A stretch of DNA of 64,000 nucleotides from Paractinoplanes ovalisporus (lineage in GTDB: Bacteria > Actinomycetota > Actinomycetes > Mycobacteriales > Micromonosporaceae), in assembly GCF_016834655.1 (NCBI RefSeq), contig NZ_JAENHP010000014.1, positions 186,001 to 250,000 of the forward strand, written 5' to 3'. Of this stretch, positions 40,664 through 49,091 are shown in pieces (position 1 is the first letter of the stretch; each line of letters starts with the position of its first letter). Made by a program: the position numbers and the translations under genes. A model generated the notes under the pieces. The model was not told where the DNA came from. It searched no databases and saw only the letters and a program-made list of their open reading frames with translations.

Positions 40664-40708
40664 GACCGGCCGGTCCGTTCAGCCCTAACGTGACCAAGCG
40701 GTCCGCTT
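40664..40708. promoter_or_regulatory. Operator candidates between TetR and oxidoreductase genes
   Basis: GACCGGCCGGTC (40664-40675) is a perfect 12-bp palindrome and AAGCGGTCCGCTT (40696-40708) a perfect 13-bp one centred on T. Both lie in the 94-bp divergent gap and share a CGGTCC core, suited to a TetR dimer controlling both directions. Confidence 0.6.
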
Positions 40709-40737
40709 AACGCGACGACAGACGAAAGAGGAATCCG

Positions 40738-41673
40738 GTGAAGGCAGTCATCGCCAACGACTACGGCCCACCCGAGAGCTTCACCATCGCCGAGATACCC
40801 GTCCCCGAGCCCGGCCCCGGGCAGATCCAGGTCCGCATCGACGCCGTCTCGATCAACCCGGGTGACATCGTGATCCCGAGCGGCGCCTACCGCGCCCAGA
40901 CCCCGCTGACGTTCCCGCACGTCCCCGGCAACGATTTCGTGGGCACCGTGACAAAACAGAGCGATTCCCCGTACGAGGTCGGTGATCAGATCTTCGGGCA
41001 TGCTGTCCCGAGGGCGCTCAAGGCGATGGCCGGCGCCAACCCGTCGATGACCACGGGCGCGCTCGCCGAGTACGCCGTCTTCGAAGCGGGCACCCCGTTC
41101 ATCACGCGCCGCCCGCCGGAACTGAGCCCGATCGACGCCGCGGCCCTGCCCACGGCCGGACTCACCGCCCGCGCCCTGATCGCCACCGCACAGCCCCAAC
41201 CGGGCGAAACAGTTCTGGTCATCGGCGCCACGGGCGGGGTCGGAACCACCGTTCTGCCCCTGCTCACGCACACGAACGTGATCGCCACCGGCCGTCCCGG
41301 CGATCAGGACCTGCTCCACGGTCTGGGCGCCGAGACGGTCGTCGACTACGAGGACGACTACCCCGCCGACGTCGATGTGGTGCTCAACCTGGTTCTGCCC
41401 ACCGACCGCCTCCAGCGGGCCGCGACCGCGCTCCGCCCCGGCGGCCGCCTCTTCACGATCACGTTCCCGCCGCCGCGCCCCGGGATGATCGACCGGGACG
41501 ACATCCGTTTCGAGCTGGTCCTCGACCTGGACGGCCGCTTCGGTGGCATGGCCGAGGTGGCCGCGCTCCGCCCGACGATCGCCGCGACCTACCCGTTCGC
41601 GAACGCCGTGCAGGCCCTGACCGACTTCGCCCACCACCACACCGTCGGCAAACTGGTCGTCACGATCCCCTGA
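40738..41673 (+). CDS. NADP-dependent quinone oxidoreductase (MDR superfamily)
   Basis: 311 aa. The N-terminal GroES-like domain (MKAVIANDYGPPESFTIAEI, FPHVPGNDFVGTV) and Rossmann domain with VLVIGATGGVGTTVLPLL are typical of zeta-crystallin/quinone reductases without zinc ligands. GTG start with GAAAGAGG upstream. Likely controlled by the divergent TetR protein. It would reduce quinones or enones with NADPH. Confidence 0.9.
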   Translation: MKAVIANDYGPPESFTIAEIPVPEPGPGQIQVRIDAVSINPGDIVIPSGAYRAQTPLTFPHVPGNDFVGTVTKQSDSPYEVGDQIFGHAVPRALKAMAGANPSMTTGALAEYAVFEAGTPFITRRPPELSPIDAAALPTAGLTARALIATAQPQPGETVLVIGATGGVGTTVLPLLTHTNVIATGRPGDQDLLHGLGAETVVDYEDDYPADVDVVLNLVLPTDRLQRAATALRPGGRLFTITFPPPRPGMIDRDDIRFELVLDLDGRFGGMAEVAALRPTIAATYPFANAVQALTDFAHHHTVGKLVVTIP

Positions 41674-41727
41674 ACGCGCTCAGGCCCCGGTCGCAGCGAG
41701 CAACCGGGGCCTGAGTGCAAACGAAAA

Positions 41728-42465
41728 CTAGTCGCCGGCCGTCTTGTACAGGGCCGCGACCTCCGCGCTGGACAGGTGGCGGAAACCGCCCGGCCGCAGG
41801 TCACCGAGGCGCACCGGGCCGACCGCCGTGCGGATCAGGCGCGTCACCGGGTGACCGACCTCCTCCATCATCCGGCGCACGATGTGCTTGCGGCCCTCGT
41901 GCAGCACGATCTCGACCTGCGCGGTCTTGCCGAGCGCGCCCAGCAGCTTGAACGAGTCGGCCTTGGCCGGTCCGTCCTCGAGCTCGACGCCGGCCAGCAG
42001 CTGGCGGCCGACGTTGCGGGGCAGCGGGCCGTTGATGACCTCGGCCATGTACGTCTTCTGGATCTCGTACCGCGGGTGGGTGAGCTTGTTGGTCAGCTCG
42101 CCGTCGTTGGTGATCAGCAGCAGGCCCTCGGAGTCGGCGTCGAGCCGGCCCACGTGGTGCAGCCGCACGTCGAACTGGCCCACGAAGTCGGCGAGCTCGG
42201 TGCGGCCCTTCTCGTCGTCGAGCGAGGAGACGACGCCGCGGGGCTTGTTCAGCGCGAGGTAGACGAGCTTGGTGTTGGCGATCACCCGCTGCCCGTCGAC
42301 GAGGATCTCCGCGGTGGTGGGGTCGACCTTGTCGCCGAGCTTGGCGACCTTGCCGTTGACCGTGACGCGCCGCTTGAAGATCAGGTCTTCGCAGGCGCGC
42401 CGGGATCCAACACCGGCCGCCGCCAGGACTTTCTGGAGGCGTTCGGCGGTGTCAGCCTGTGGCAT
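41728..42465 (-). CDS. rluB: 23S rRNA pseudouridine synthase (RluB/RsuA family)
   Basis: 245 aa from ATG 42465. S4 domain (RLQKVLAAAGVGSRRACEDL) at the N-terminus, then the catalytic HHVGRLDADSEGLLLITNDG with the essential Asp, and HEGRKHIVRRMMEEVGHPV. The reaction is uridine to pseudouridine in large-subunit rRNA. It overlaps the 3' end of scpB by 14 bp; the scpA-scpB-rluB order is conserved in actinobacteria. Confidence 0.94.
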   Translation of the reverse strand: MPQADTAERLQKVLAAAGVGSRRACEDLIFKRRVTVNGKVAKLGDKVDPTTAEILVDGQRVIANTKLVYLALNKPRGVVSSLDDEKGRTELADFVGQFDVRLHHVGRLDADSEGLLLITNDGELTNKLTHPRYEIQKTYMAEVINGPLPRNVGRQLLAGVELEDGPAKADSFKLLGALGKTAQVEIVLHEGRKHIVRRMMEEVGHPVTRLIRTAVGPVRLGDLRPGGFRHLSSAEVAALYKTAGD

Positions 42466-44125
42466 CGAGCACTTCTTCCACATCGTCGGGCAGGAAAGGG
42501 GCGAGCGGCGGCAGCTGATCGACCGAGTTGAGGCCGAGCTTCTCGAGGAACAGCCCCGTCGTGCGATACAGGTGTGCCCCGGTTTCGCTCTCGGTGCCGC
42601 ATTCCTCGATCAGGCCGCGGGTAGCAAGCGTACGCATGACACCGTCGCAGTTCACACCGCGGATGGCACTGATGCGCGACCGCGTCACCGGCTGCTTGTA
42701 AGCGACCACAGCCAGTGTCTCCAGCGCCGCCTGGGTCAGCCGCACAGACTGCCCGTCGAGAACAAACCTTTCCACGTACGCCGCATATTCCGGCCGTGTG
42801 TAGAGACGCCAGCCACCGGCCACCCGCCGAAGATCGAACCCGTGCCCCGCCGCCGTGTACCGCGCCGACAGGTTGTCCAACATCAACGCGATGCGCTCGG
42901 TCGGCTGCTCCAGAATCTGCGCCAGCTGCAACTCGGCCACCGGCTCATCCACGACCAGCATGATCGCCTCGAGAGCCCCCGCCAGCTCCGAGTCCTCGGT
43001 CAAACCCGGAAGATCAGATTCCAGTTCCCCCGTACGCGCGTCCGCCTCATCGTCCGCCCCCAGAGCCCCGCCCCCACGGCGTACCTGCCCCGGAACCGCC
43101 ACATTCCCCGCGCGCGCCGAGCCGCCGCCGGCTTCCCCAGCCTTCTTGCCGCCCTTGCGCCCAGCCCCGGACGCCTTCTTGCCGCTCTCGGGCTCCGCGC
43201 CCTTGCCGCTCTCGGGCTCAGCGCCGTCCGCACCAGCCCCGCCCGCAGCCACCGCCCCCCCGGCCTCAAGCGCAGCATCGTCGCCCTCGCGACCGAGCGC
43301 AGCCGCAGCCTCGTCTACGCCGCGGTCCGCGCCTGTCCCGCTCGCACCTGCGGTTTCCCCGCCCGCGAAGTCGTCCCCGTCCTTGGCCGCAGCAGCCGCA
43401 GCGCCGCCCTCACCGTCGAGGTCGTCGTCGTCCTCGCGCCCAAGCTCAGCCGCAGCCTCGTCCTCGAGGTCGTCCTCATCGTCGTCCCGGTCGGACGCCG
43501 GAACCTCGTCAGCGAACGGCAGATCAATCTCACCGTCATCGCTCATATCGTCATCGGCGGCCGCGTCGAACACGTCCCCCGCGTCATCCCCGTCCGGCGG
43601 CAGGGGCGCATCGACCGGCGCCCCCGGCTCCCTGGCATCGGCGGCGTCCGCAGCTTCCTCGATCGGCTCCGGAAGCACCAGCTCAGGCCCCGGAGCAACA
43701 TCGACGGCTTCCCGCTCCGGCTCATCCACGGCCACATCGACGCCGGCCGTCTCGTCCCCCGGCTCACTGAGCGCAGGTTCCTCCGCCGAGTCGCCACCCG
43801 CAGGCTCGTCGCGCGCGGCGGGCTCGTCAGCCTCGGACGACTGAGCAGGCGGATCGGCCCCCTCGAACGCGGGATCAAAATCGTCGTCGTCTGCGGAGAG
43901 GCCGGCCTCATCGATCGAGTCATCGTCGTCCGGCGCGCCCACCGCAGGCCTGGCGTCTCCCGGAACACGATCCCCGGCCGCGTCGTCGCTCCCCTGCTCA
44001 GCGCGCGCCTCGGACTCGGCCTTCGCCTGGAAGTCCCGATCGGGAGGCCGCGGGGCGCGTTCCCACGGCGGCACCCAGGCGGCCGCCTGCGCCGCAAGTG
44101 AGTCCTGCCGCTCGTCGCTGCTCAC
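42452..44125 (-). CDS. scpB: SMC-Scp complex subunit ScpB with long acidic extension
   Basis: 557 aa, against about 180-250 usual. Only the last 190 residues are ScpB: two winged helices with LAGALEAIMLVVDEPVAELQ, LTQAALETLAVVAYKQPVTR and SRISAIRGVNCDGVMRTL. The first 365 residues are a low-complexity acidic region (runs of Asp, Glu, Ala, Gly) with a basic patch (SGKKASGAGRKGGKKAGEAG) before the core. ScpB dimer binds ScpA and the SMC heads in chromosome condensation. The ATG overlaps the scpA stop by 4 bp. A shorter internal start cannot be excluded, but the frame is clean throughout. Confidence 0.9.
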   Translation of the reverse strand: MSSDERQDSLAAQAAAWVPPWERAPRPPDRDFQAKAESEARAEQGSDDAAGDRVPGDARPAVGAPDDDDSIDEAGLSADDDDFDPAFEGADPPAQSSEADEPAARDEPAGGDSAEEPALSEPGDETAGVDVAVDEPEREAVDVAPGPELVLPEPIEEAADAADAREPGAPVDAPLPPDGDDAGDVFDAAADDDMSDDGEIDLPFADEVPASDRDDDEDDLEDEAAAELGREDDDDLDGEGGAAAAAAKDGDDFAGGETAGASGTGADRGVDEAAAALGREGDDAALEAGGAVAAGGAGADGAEPESGKGAEPESGKKASGAGRKGGKKAGEAGGGSARAGNVAVPGQVRRGGGALGADDEADARTGELESDLPGLTEDSELAGALEAIMLVVDEPVAELQLAQILEQPTERIALMLDNLSARYTAAGHGFDLRRVAGGWRLYTRPEYAAYVERFVLDGQSVRLTQAALETLAVVAYKQPVTRSRISAIRGVNCDGVMRTLATRGLIEECGTESETGAHLYRTTGLFLEKLGLNSVDQLPPLAPFLPDDVEEVLDATG

Positions 44126-45774
44126 GATCGTTCCTCCGCGTCCTCGTCCGCCCCACCAAGATCATCACGCCCGTCAACTCGGGCCGAAGACTCCCGATCC
44201 CCCGACATACCCGTTTCCGACGCCCCGGCACCCTCACCCCGGCCCACCGGCAAACCGGGCCCGCCGTCGCCGCTGCCCACTTCAGCCCCGTGCCCGCCGT
44301 CGCCGCTGCCCACTTCAGCCCCGTGCCCGCCGTCGTCGCGGTCGAGAACAGCCCGCGGGCCGCCATCGGCACCGTCACGGCCATCTGTCCCGGCCAGGCT
44401 GTCGGCCGACTCGACGTCGTCATTCAGCTCGCCGGCGTGCCGCACGGCATCTCGATCATCGGTGGTGAGAACGGAGCCGTCACTCAGGCCGGACTCGGTC
44501 GACCGGCCGAGACGATCAAAGTCTTCCGGCAAGCCGGCGTTGTCGCCGACGTCGATGAGATCCAGCTCGGCATCGAACTCGTCGTCGTCCAGGTCGTCGT
44601 CGAGGTCAAAGCGGCCACCATTCGGGCCGGCCCCAGACCCATCGCCGCCCAAGTCAACGCCACCACCGTTCGGGCCGGCCTCGGAATCGTCGTCGTCCGG
44701 GTCGGCCTCGGAACCGGCCTGGGCTGCTTCCAAGGCCTCGTCGGGCTCCATCGCGGCGGTGTCGGGCTCGGGCTGGCTGCCCTCGTAGTCGTCGATGTCG
44801 AGCTCGGCATCGGGACTGTCACCGCCGATCCAGCGGACCGTCATCTCTTCCAGGGACACCGGCTGCTCGAAGTCGATCAGGCCCTCGCGGTAGAGCTCCA
44901 GCAACGCCAGGAAGCGGGCCACCACCTCGAGCGTGTTGTCGCAGTCGGCGACCAGCAGGCTGAACGTGGCCTGCCCGGCGCGGCGCAGGCGGTCACGCAG
45001 CAGGGCCGCGTGTTCGCGGACGCTCACCCGCACCTGGTGGATGTGGGCGATCGACACCTGGGGCGGGCCGGGCTTCGGCGCGAATTGTTTGAGGGCCAGC
45101 TTGAACAGGCGCTCGGGGCCGATTCCGAGGACGAGGTCGGGCAGCGCCTCGGCGTAGCGCGGCTCCATCGCCACCATGCGCGGCCAGCGCCGCAGGCCGG
45201 TGGCCTCGAGCTCCATGATGTGGGCCGCGGCCTCTTTGTACGCCTTGTATTGCAGGAGCCGGGCGAACAGCAGGTCGCGGGCCTCGAGCAGGGCGAGGTC
45301 TTCCTCGTCCTCGACGTCGGCGGCGGGCAGCAGCCGGGCCGCTTTCAGGTCGAGCAGGGTGGCCGCGACCAGCAGGAACTCGCTGGCCTCACCGAGATCC
45401 CAGTCGTCCCCCATGGCGCGGATGTACGCGATGAAGTCGTCGGTGACCTGGTGCAGCGCGACCTCGGTGACGTCGAGCTTGTGCTTGCCGATGAGCTGCA
45501 GCAGCAGGTCGAACGGGCCGGTGAAGTTGTCGAGCCGTACGAGGAATTTGCTCTCGTCGACCGGATTGCCCTCAGCATCGAGCACAACGCCGTCGCCCTT
45601 GACCGGATTGCCCCCGGCGTCGAGCACAACGCCGTCACCGTTGACCGGCGCGCCCTCGCCCGCGGGCGGTGACGCCTCGGGGACCGGCGGCGCGTCGGGC
45701 GCGGACGGGTGGGTCGACTCTTCAGGCACGAACTGACCGTAGACCACGGCTCCGACAACCTGCTCCCGCCTCAC
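44122..45774 (-). CDS. scpA: SMC-Scp complex subunit ScpA with acidic C-terminal tail
   Basis: 550 aa. The kleisin core starts near residue 75 (FLVRLDNFTGPFDLLLQLIG) and runs to about 320 (LALLELYREGLIDFEQPVSL). After it come about 220 acidic, glycine-rich residues containing a perfect 33-bp tandem duplication (HGAEVGSGDGG twice). The N-terminal leader has its own repeat, GDGVVLDAxGNPV twice. The kleisin links SMC heads and ScpB. Start ATG 45774; an initiation nearer residue 15 is possible. First gene of scpA-scpB-rluB. Confidence 0.92.
   Translation of the reverse strand: MRREQVVGAVVYGQFVPEESTHPSAPDAPPVPEASPPAGEGAPVNGDGVVLDAGGNPVKGDGVVLDAEGNPVDESKFLVRLDNFTGPFDLLLQLIGKHKLDVTEVALHQVTDDFIAYIRAMGDDWDLGEASEFLLVAATLLDLKAARLLPAADVEDEEDLALLEARDLLFARLLQYKAYKEAAAHIMELEATGLRRWPRMVAMEPRYAEALPDLVLGIGPERLFKLALKQFAPKPGPPQVSIAHIHQVRVSVREHAALLRDRLRRAGQATFSLLVADCDNTLEVVARFLALLELYREGLIDFEQPVSLEEMTVRWIGGDSPDAELDIDDYEGSQPEPDTAAMEPDEALEAAQAGSEADPDDDDSEAGPNGGGVDLGGDGSGAGPNGGRFDLDDDLDDDEFDAELDLIDVGDNAGLPEDFDRLGRSTESGLSDGSVLTTDDRDAVRHAGELNDDVESADSLAGTDGRDGADGGPRAVLDRDDGGHGAEVGSGDGGHGAEVGSGDGGPGLPVGRGEGAGASETGMSGDRESSARVDGRDDLGGADEDAEERS
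44260..44325. repeat. Perfect 33-bp tandem repeat inside scpA
   Basis: Copy 1 is 44260-44292 and copy 2 is 44293-44325, identical and in frame, encoding an acidic 11-residue unit twice in the ScpA tail. Recent duplication in an unstructured region. Confidence 0.85.
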
Positions 45775-45867
45775 AGGTCACTCCCATCGCTCCAGATGAT
45801 CAACGCATAACCGGCGAGACGGTGACTGCCACCAAACAAGTACAAATAGGGCAGCCGAGAGGAGCGG

Positions 45868-46464
45868 TCACGGGAGGACGGGCTGCCTGAGGATCGTACG
45901 GAGCTTGGCGGGTTCGGTCTTGCGACGATCACTCAGGTAGATCTCGTGGTGCTTGCCGGTCATCCGGAGCCCGTACGAGGGAATGAACGACCTGTGCATC
46001 TCGTCGAGCACCCCGGCCTCGTCGTCGTAGGAGCCGACGTGCAACGTCTGCACGCACCGCCCCTCGGACAGCGTCTCCAGCCGGACGCCGGGCGTGGCGA
46101 CCGAAGCGACCATCTCGGCGCCGATCCACTCCGGGACCATGATCATGAGCGTCCAGTGCCACTGTGACTTGTCGCGGGCGGCGGTGAAGGAGTCCATGTC
46201 GTCGGCCCACCACAGACCCTCGAGCGGCATCACCACGTAGTCGCGGCCCAGGGTCTTCTTGCTGGCGAACTTCAGCTTGTACGCCACCGGGTAGAGCGCC
46301 TCGACGGCCTCGGTGAACACGCCGGTGTTGGGGTCGCCGTGCCCGTCGACCATGAGGTATTGCAGGTCGGGCACGTCGATCAGGTCGAAGCCGCGGCGGG
46401 CGCGGTACGCCGGGATCGTCTTCTTGAAGTCGACCTTGCCGGGGCCGGAGCCGGGATCCGCCAT
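45868..46464 (-). CDS. GyrI-like small-molecule-binding domain protein
   Basis: 198 aa. VPDLQYLMVDGHGDPNTGVF, then FTEAVEALYPVAYKLKFA, PLEGLWWADD and VQTLHVGSYDDEAGVLDEMH are hallmarks of stand-alone GyrI-like (AraC effector-binding) proteins. The family binds hydrophobic small molecules or hydrolyses cyclopropanoids; no DNA-binding domain is attached. ATG 46464. Confidence 0.88.
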   Translation of the reverse strand: MADPGSGPGKVDFKKTIPAYRARRGFDLIDVPDLQYLMVDGHGDPNTGVFTEAVEALYPVAYKLKFASKKTLGRDYVVMPLEGLWWADDMDSFTAARDKSQWHWTLMIMVPEWIGAEMVASVATPGVRLETLSEGRCVQTLHVGSYDDEAGVLDEMHRSFIPSYGLRMTGKHHEIYLSDRRKTEPAKLRTILRQPVLP

Positions 46465-46536
46465 GCCGAGATCCTGTCACAGGCGAAAATGATCACAGTC
46501 CATGTAAGAATTTTCGCTGTCAACTAATCTTGGGCA

Positions 46537-46950
46537 ATGGCTTCGTTCAATGACACAGTCATCGAGAACTTCCGCGCCAACGACGGCGTGCTCGGCGGGC
46601 ACTGGGAGGGCAAGAAGACCCTCCTGCTGCACACGCCCGGCCGCAAGACCGGCAAGGTGACCATCAATCCGCTGGTCGCGGCGCCGGACGGCGACACCTA
46701 CATCCTGTGTGGCAGCGCGGGAGGCGCGCCGCAGGACCCGCAGTGGATCCCGAACCTGGAGGCCCTCGACGGCCCCGTCACCATCGAGCTCGGCTCCGAG
46801 ACGCTGAAGGCCGACCAGAAAGTGGTCCGCCCGGGCGACGAGAACTGGGAGCGTCTGTACGGCGTGTGGCGGGCCTACTGGCCGGACGCCGCCGACTACG
46901 AGACCAAGACCGACCGCAAGTTCCCGGTCGTCGTGATCAGCCCCCGTTGA
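46537..46950 (+). CDS. Deazaflavin (F420)-dependent nitroreductase family protein
   Basis: 137 aa, split-barrel fold of the Ddn/FDOR-A type. KTLLLHTPGRKTGKVTINPL binds F420, and QWIPNLEALDGPVTIELGSE and FPVVVISPR complete the core. It would reduce nitro or quinone substrates with F420H2, consistent with an F420-producing actinobacterium. ATG at 46537; monocistronic. Confidence 0.9.
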   Translation: MASFNDTVIENFRANDGVLGGHWEGKKTLLLHTPGRKTGKVTINPLVAAPDGDTYILCGSAGGAPQDPQWIPNLEALDGPVTIELGSETLKADQKVVRPGDENWERLYGVWRAYWPDAADYETKTDRKFPVVVISPR

Positions 46951-46988
46951 CGTGAAAGGGGCCGCGCCATCGGGCGTGGCCCCGACCG

Positions 46989-47255
46989 TCAAGCGGCCAA
47001 CGCCATCTCGGCCGTGTCGGAACGTTCATAGGTGGTCTTGACAACGCTTCTCGCCCAGCGCATCCGGGCGCATGCGGTCTCGGGGTAGTCGCCGTAGGCG
47101 GCGGCGAGAGCGGCCACACAACCACGGGTTCCGCCGTTGTAGCGGACGGCCCGGGTGATGGCGGTTTCCACGACCTCGGCGCTGGGCCGGGATCCGGCCG
47201 GCAGGTCGCTGGCGAACAGGGCGGCGGCGCGGGCGGCGAGCAACTGGCTGCGCAT
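46989..47255 (-). CDS. Small hypothetical helical protein
   Basis: 88 aa from ATG 47255 (GGAG 8 nt upstream); the frame extends further upstream, but that part has an implausible composition. It reads QLLAARAAALFASDLPAGSR, then AITRAVRYNGGTRGCVAALA, all helical. No family recognised. A similar architecture occurs in small actinobacterial proteins of unknown function. Confidence 0.55.
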   Translation of the reverse strand: MRSQLLAARAAALFASDLPAGSRPSAEVVETAITRAVRYNGGTRGCVAALAAAYGDYPETACARMRWARSVVKTTYERSDTAEMALAA

Positions 47256-47368
47256 CTCGATCATCTCCGGTGGCGGAACGAACGAAGCGAATGAACTGAT
47301 GGCTACAGAGTGCGCCCTCCGCGCTACAGATCGCCTCCAGGTTTCCCCCTGAGGCACGAATCCGGGGG

Positions 47369-48037
47369 TTACCCCCACACCCTGACGAACACCAGCCCTA
47401 GTGCGTTGAGGATCTGCAGCAGGAACGGCATTCCGAAGGGGAAGATGCACAGGACAAGAAGGACGAGGACGCCGATGTTCTTGTCCTCGAACCACAGTCG
47501 CATCCACTGAAGTCCCTGGCCAGGCTTGCTCACGGCGTTGTAGAGGATGCCGAAGCCGTCGAGCGGCGGGATCGGGATCAGGGCCAGGATGCCGAAGCAG
47601 AGCAGCCCCACGGCCAGCGACAGCAGCACCTGGTGCGGGATCGGAAGCCCGATGCCGAGCAGGACGTCGGCCGGTCCGATAAACGACAGGGGATTGTCGG
47701 GGAACGTCAGGGCGTACGTCAGCAGGAGCAGTTGCGAGGCCAGGATGCAGACGACCGGCCCGGCCGCGAACACCGCGATGGCCTTGCCGCGGCCCTGGTA
47801 GCGAGGCACGTCGTCCACCGAGAGCATCTTGCCCCAGCCCATGCCGCCGATCGCGGCCGCGACGCCGCCGAACGGGTCGATGTCTTCGCGCAGCTGGGGT
47901 GCGATCGAGTCGCGTCGGTCGGCCAGGCCCAGGGTGCGGGCGGTCAGGCGGATGGCGACGGCACGCAACACGATCGCGAGCAGGAACGAGACGACCAGCG
48001 CGACGAACGCCACCGGCTCACCGAGAGCGAAGAGCAC
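47369..48037 (-). CDS. Site-2 protease (M50)-like membrane protein lacking HExxH
   Basis: 222 aa with about five membrane helices. The second M50 signature is kept (LIPIPPLDGFGIL, NPxDG-like), as is DPFGGVAAAIGGMGWGK, but the first helix has no HExxH; the matching place reads LLAIVLRAVAIRLTARTLG. It is probably a catalytically inactive homologue. GTG 48037 lies 7 bp after the parA stop, so it is in the parA transcript. Confidence 0.75.
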   Translation of the reverse strand: MLFALGEPVAFVALVVSFLLAIVLRAVAIRLTARTLGLADRRDSIAPQLREDIDPFGGVAAAIGGMGWGKMLSVDDVPRYQGRGKAIAVFAAGPVVCILASQLLLLTYALTFPDNPLSFIGPADVLLGIGLPIPHQVLLSLAVGLLCFGILALIPIPPLDGFGILYNAVSKPGQGLQWMRLWFEDKNIGVLVLLVLCIFPFGMPFLLQILNALGLVFVRVWG

Positions 48038-48044
48038 AGGACGG

Positions 48045-48977
48045 TCAGCCGCGCTCGGCCTTGGCGGCGATGACCTCGCGGGCGAGCTGGCGGTAGTTGC
48101 GGGCGCCCGAGGAGGCCGGGTCGAGCGTCAGGATCGGCGCGCCGGCCACGGTGGACTCGGGGAACTTGACGGTCTTGGTGATGACGGTCTGGTAGACCTT
48201 GTCGCCGAACGCCTCGACCACGCGCTGCAGCACCTGGCGGCAGTGGGTGGTGCGCGAGTCGTACATGGTGGCGAGGATGCCCTCGAGCTCGAGGTCGAAG
48301 TTGAGCCGCTCGCGCACCTTGTCGATCGTGTCGAGCAGCAGGGCGACACCGCGCAGCGAGAAGAACTCGCACTCGAGCGGGATGAGCACGCCGTGCGCGA
48401 TGGTGAGCGCGTTGATCGCCAGCAGGCCCAGCGAGGGCTGGCAGTCGATCAGGATGAAGTCGTATTCCTTGCGGACCGAGCGCAGCACGCGGGCCAGCGC
48501 CATCTCGCGGGCGACCTCGTTGACCAGCTGGATCTCGGCCGCCGACAGGTCGATGTTGGCGGGCAGCAGGTGCAGGCCGGCCACGTCGGTCTTGATGATG
48601 ACGTCTTCGGCGGTGACGTCGTCCTGCATGAGCAGGTTGTAGATGCTCAGGTCGAGGTTGTGCGGGTTGACGCCCAGACCGACCGAGCAGGCGCCCTGCG
48701 GGTCGAAGTCGACCAGCAGCACCTTGCGGCCGTATTCGGCGAGCGCGGCACCGAGGTTGATCGTCGTGGTGGTCTTGCCGACGCCGCCCTTCTGGTTGGC
48801 GAGGGCGATGATGCGTGCCGGACCGTGCCGGTCGGTCGGCATCGGTTCGGGGATGGGACGGCGCATCGTGTACGCCGTGGGGTCGGCCGGGCCCAGGTCA
48901 GCGCCCAGGTCCATGGATCCCTGCTGCTCCCGGAGCGCAGAGGTCCAGGCCTCCGCCCGATCGCCGTTGCCCGCCAT
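48045..48977 (-). CDS. parA: ParA-family chromosome partitioning ATPase
   Basis: 310 aa. A 50-residue leader is followed by the deviant Walker A NQKGGVGKTTTTINLG, Walker A' LLVDFDPQGACSVGLG and DCQPSLGLLAINAL. This is the soj-like ParA found in actinobacteria between xerD and scpA rather than the oriC parAB copy; no parB is adjacent. It acts as a DNA-bound ATPase in segregation or positioning. Confidence 0.92.
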   Translation of the reverse strand: MAGNGDRAEAWTSALREQQGSMDLGADLGPADPTAYTMRRPIPEPMPTDRHGPARIIALANQKGGVGKTTTTINLGAALAEYGRKVLLVDFDPQGACSVGLGVNPHNLDLSIYNLLMQDDVTAEDVIIKTDVAGLHLLPANIDLSAAEIQLVNEVAREMALARVLRSVRKEYDFILIDCQPSLGLLAINALTIAHGVLIPLECEFFSLRGVALLLDTIDKVRERLNFDLELEGILATMYDSRTTHCRQVLQRVVEAFGDKVYQTVITKTVKFPESTVAGAPILTLDPASSGARNYRQLAREVIAAKAERG

Positions 48978-49091
48978 GACCCTCGCCCCCTTCCGACTTG
49001 AACAGCCGGAGCCGATGCCCGACTCTACGCCACGACCGCCGTCGTTCTCGGGTGAGCTGTCGGCGTGTCGCTATCTATGGGTGCGCAGTCT

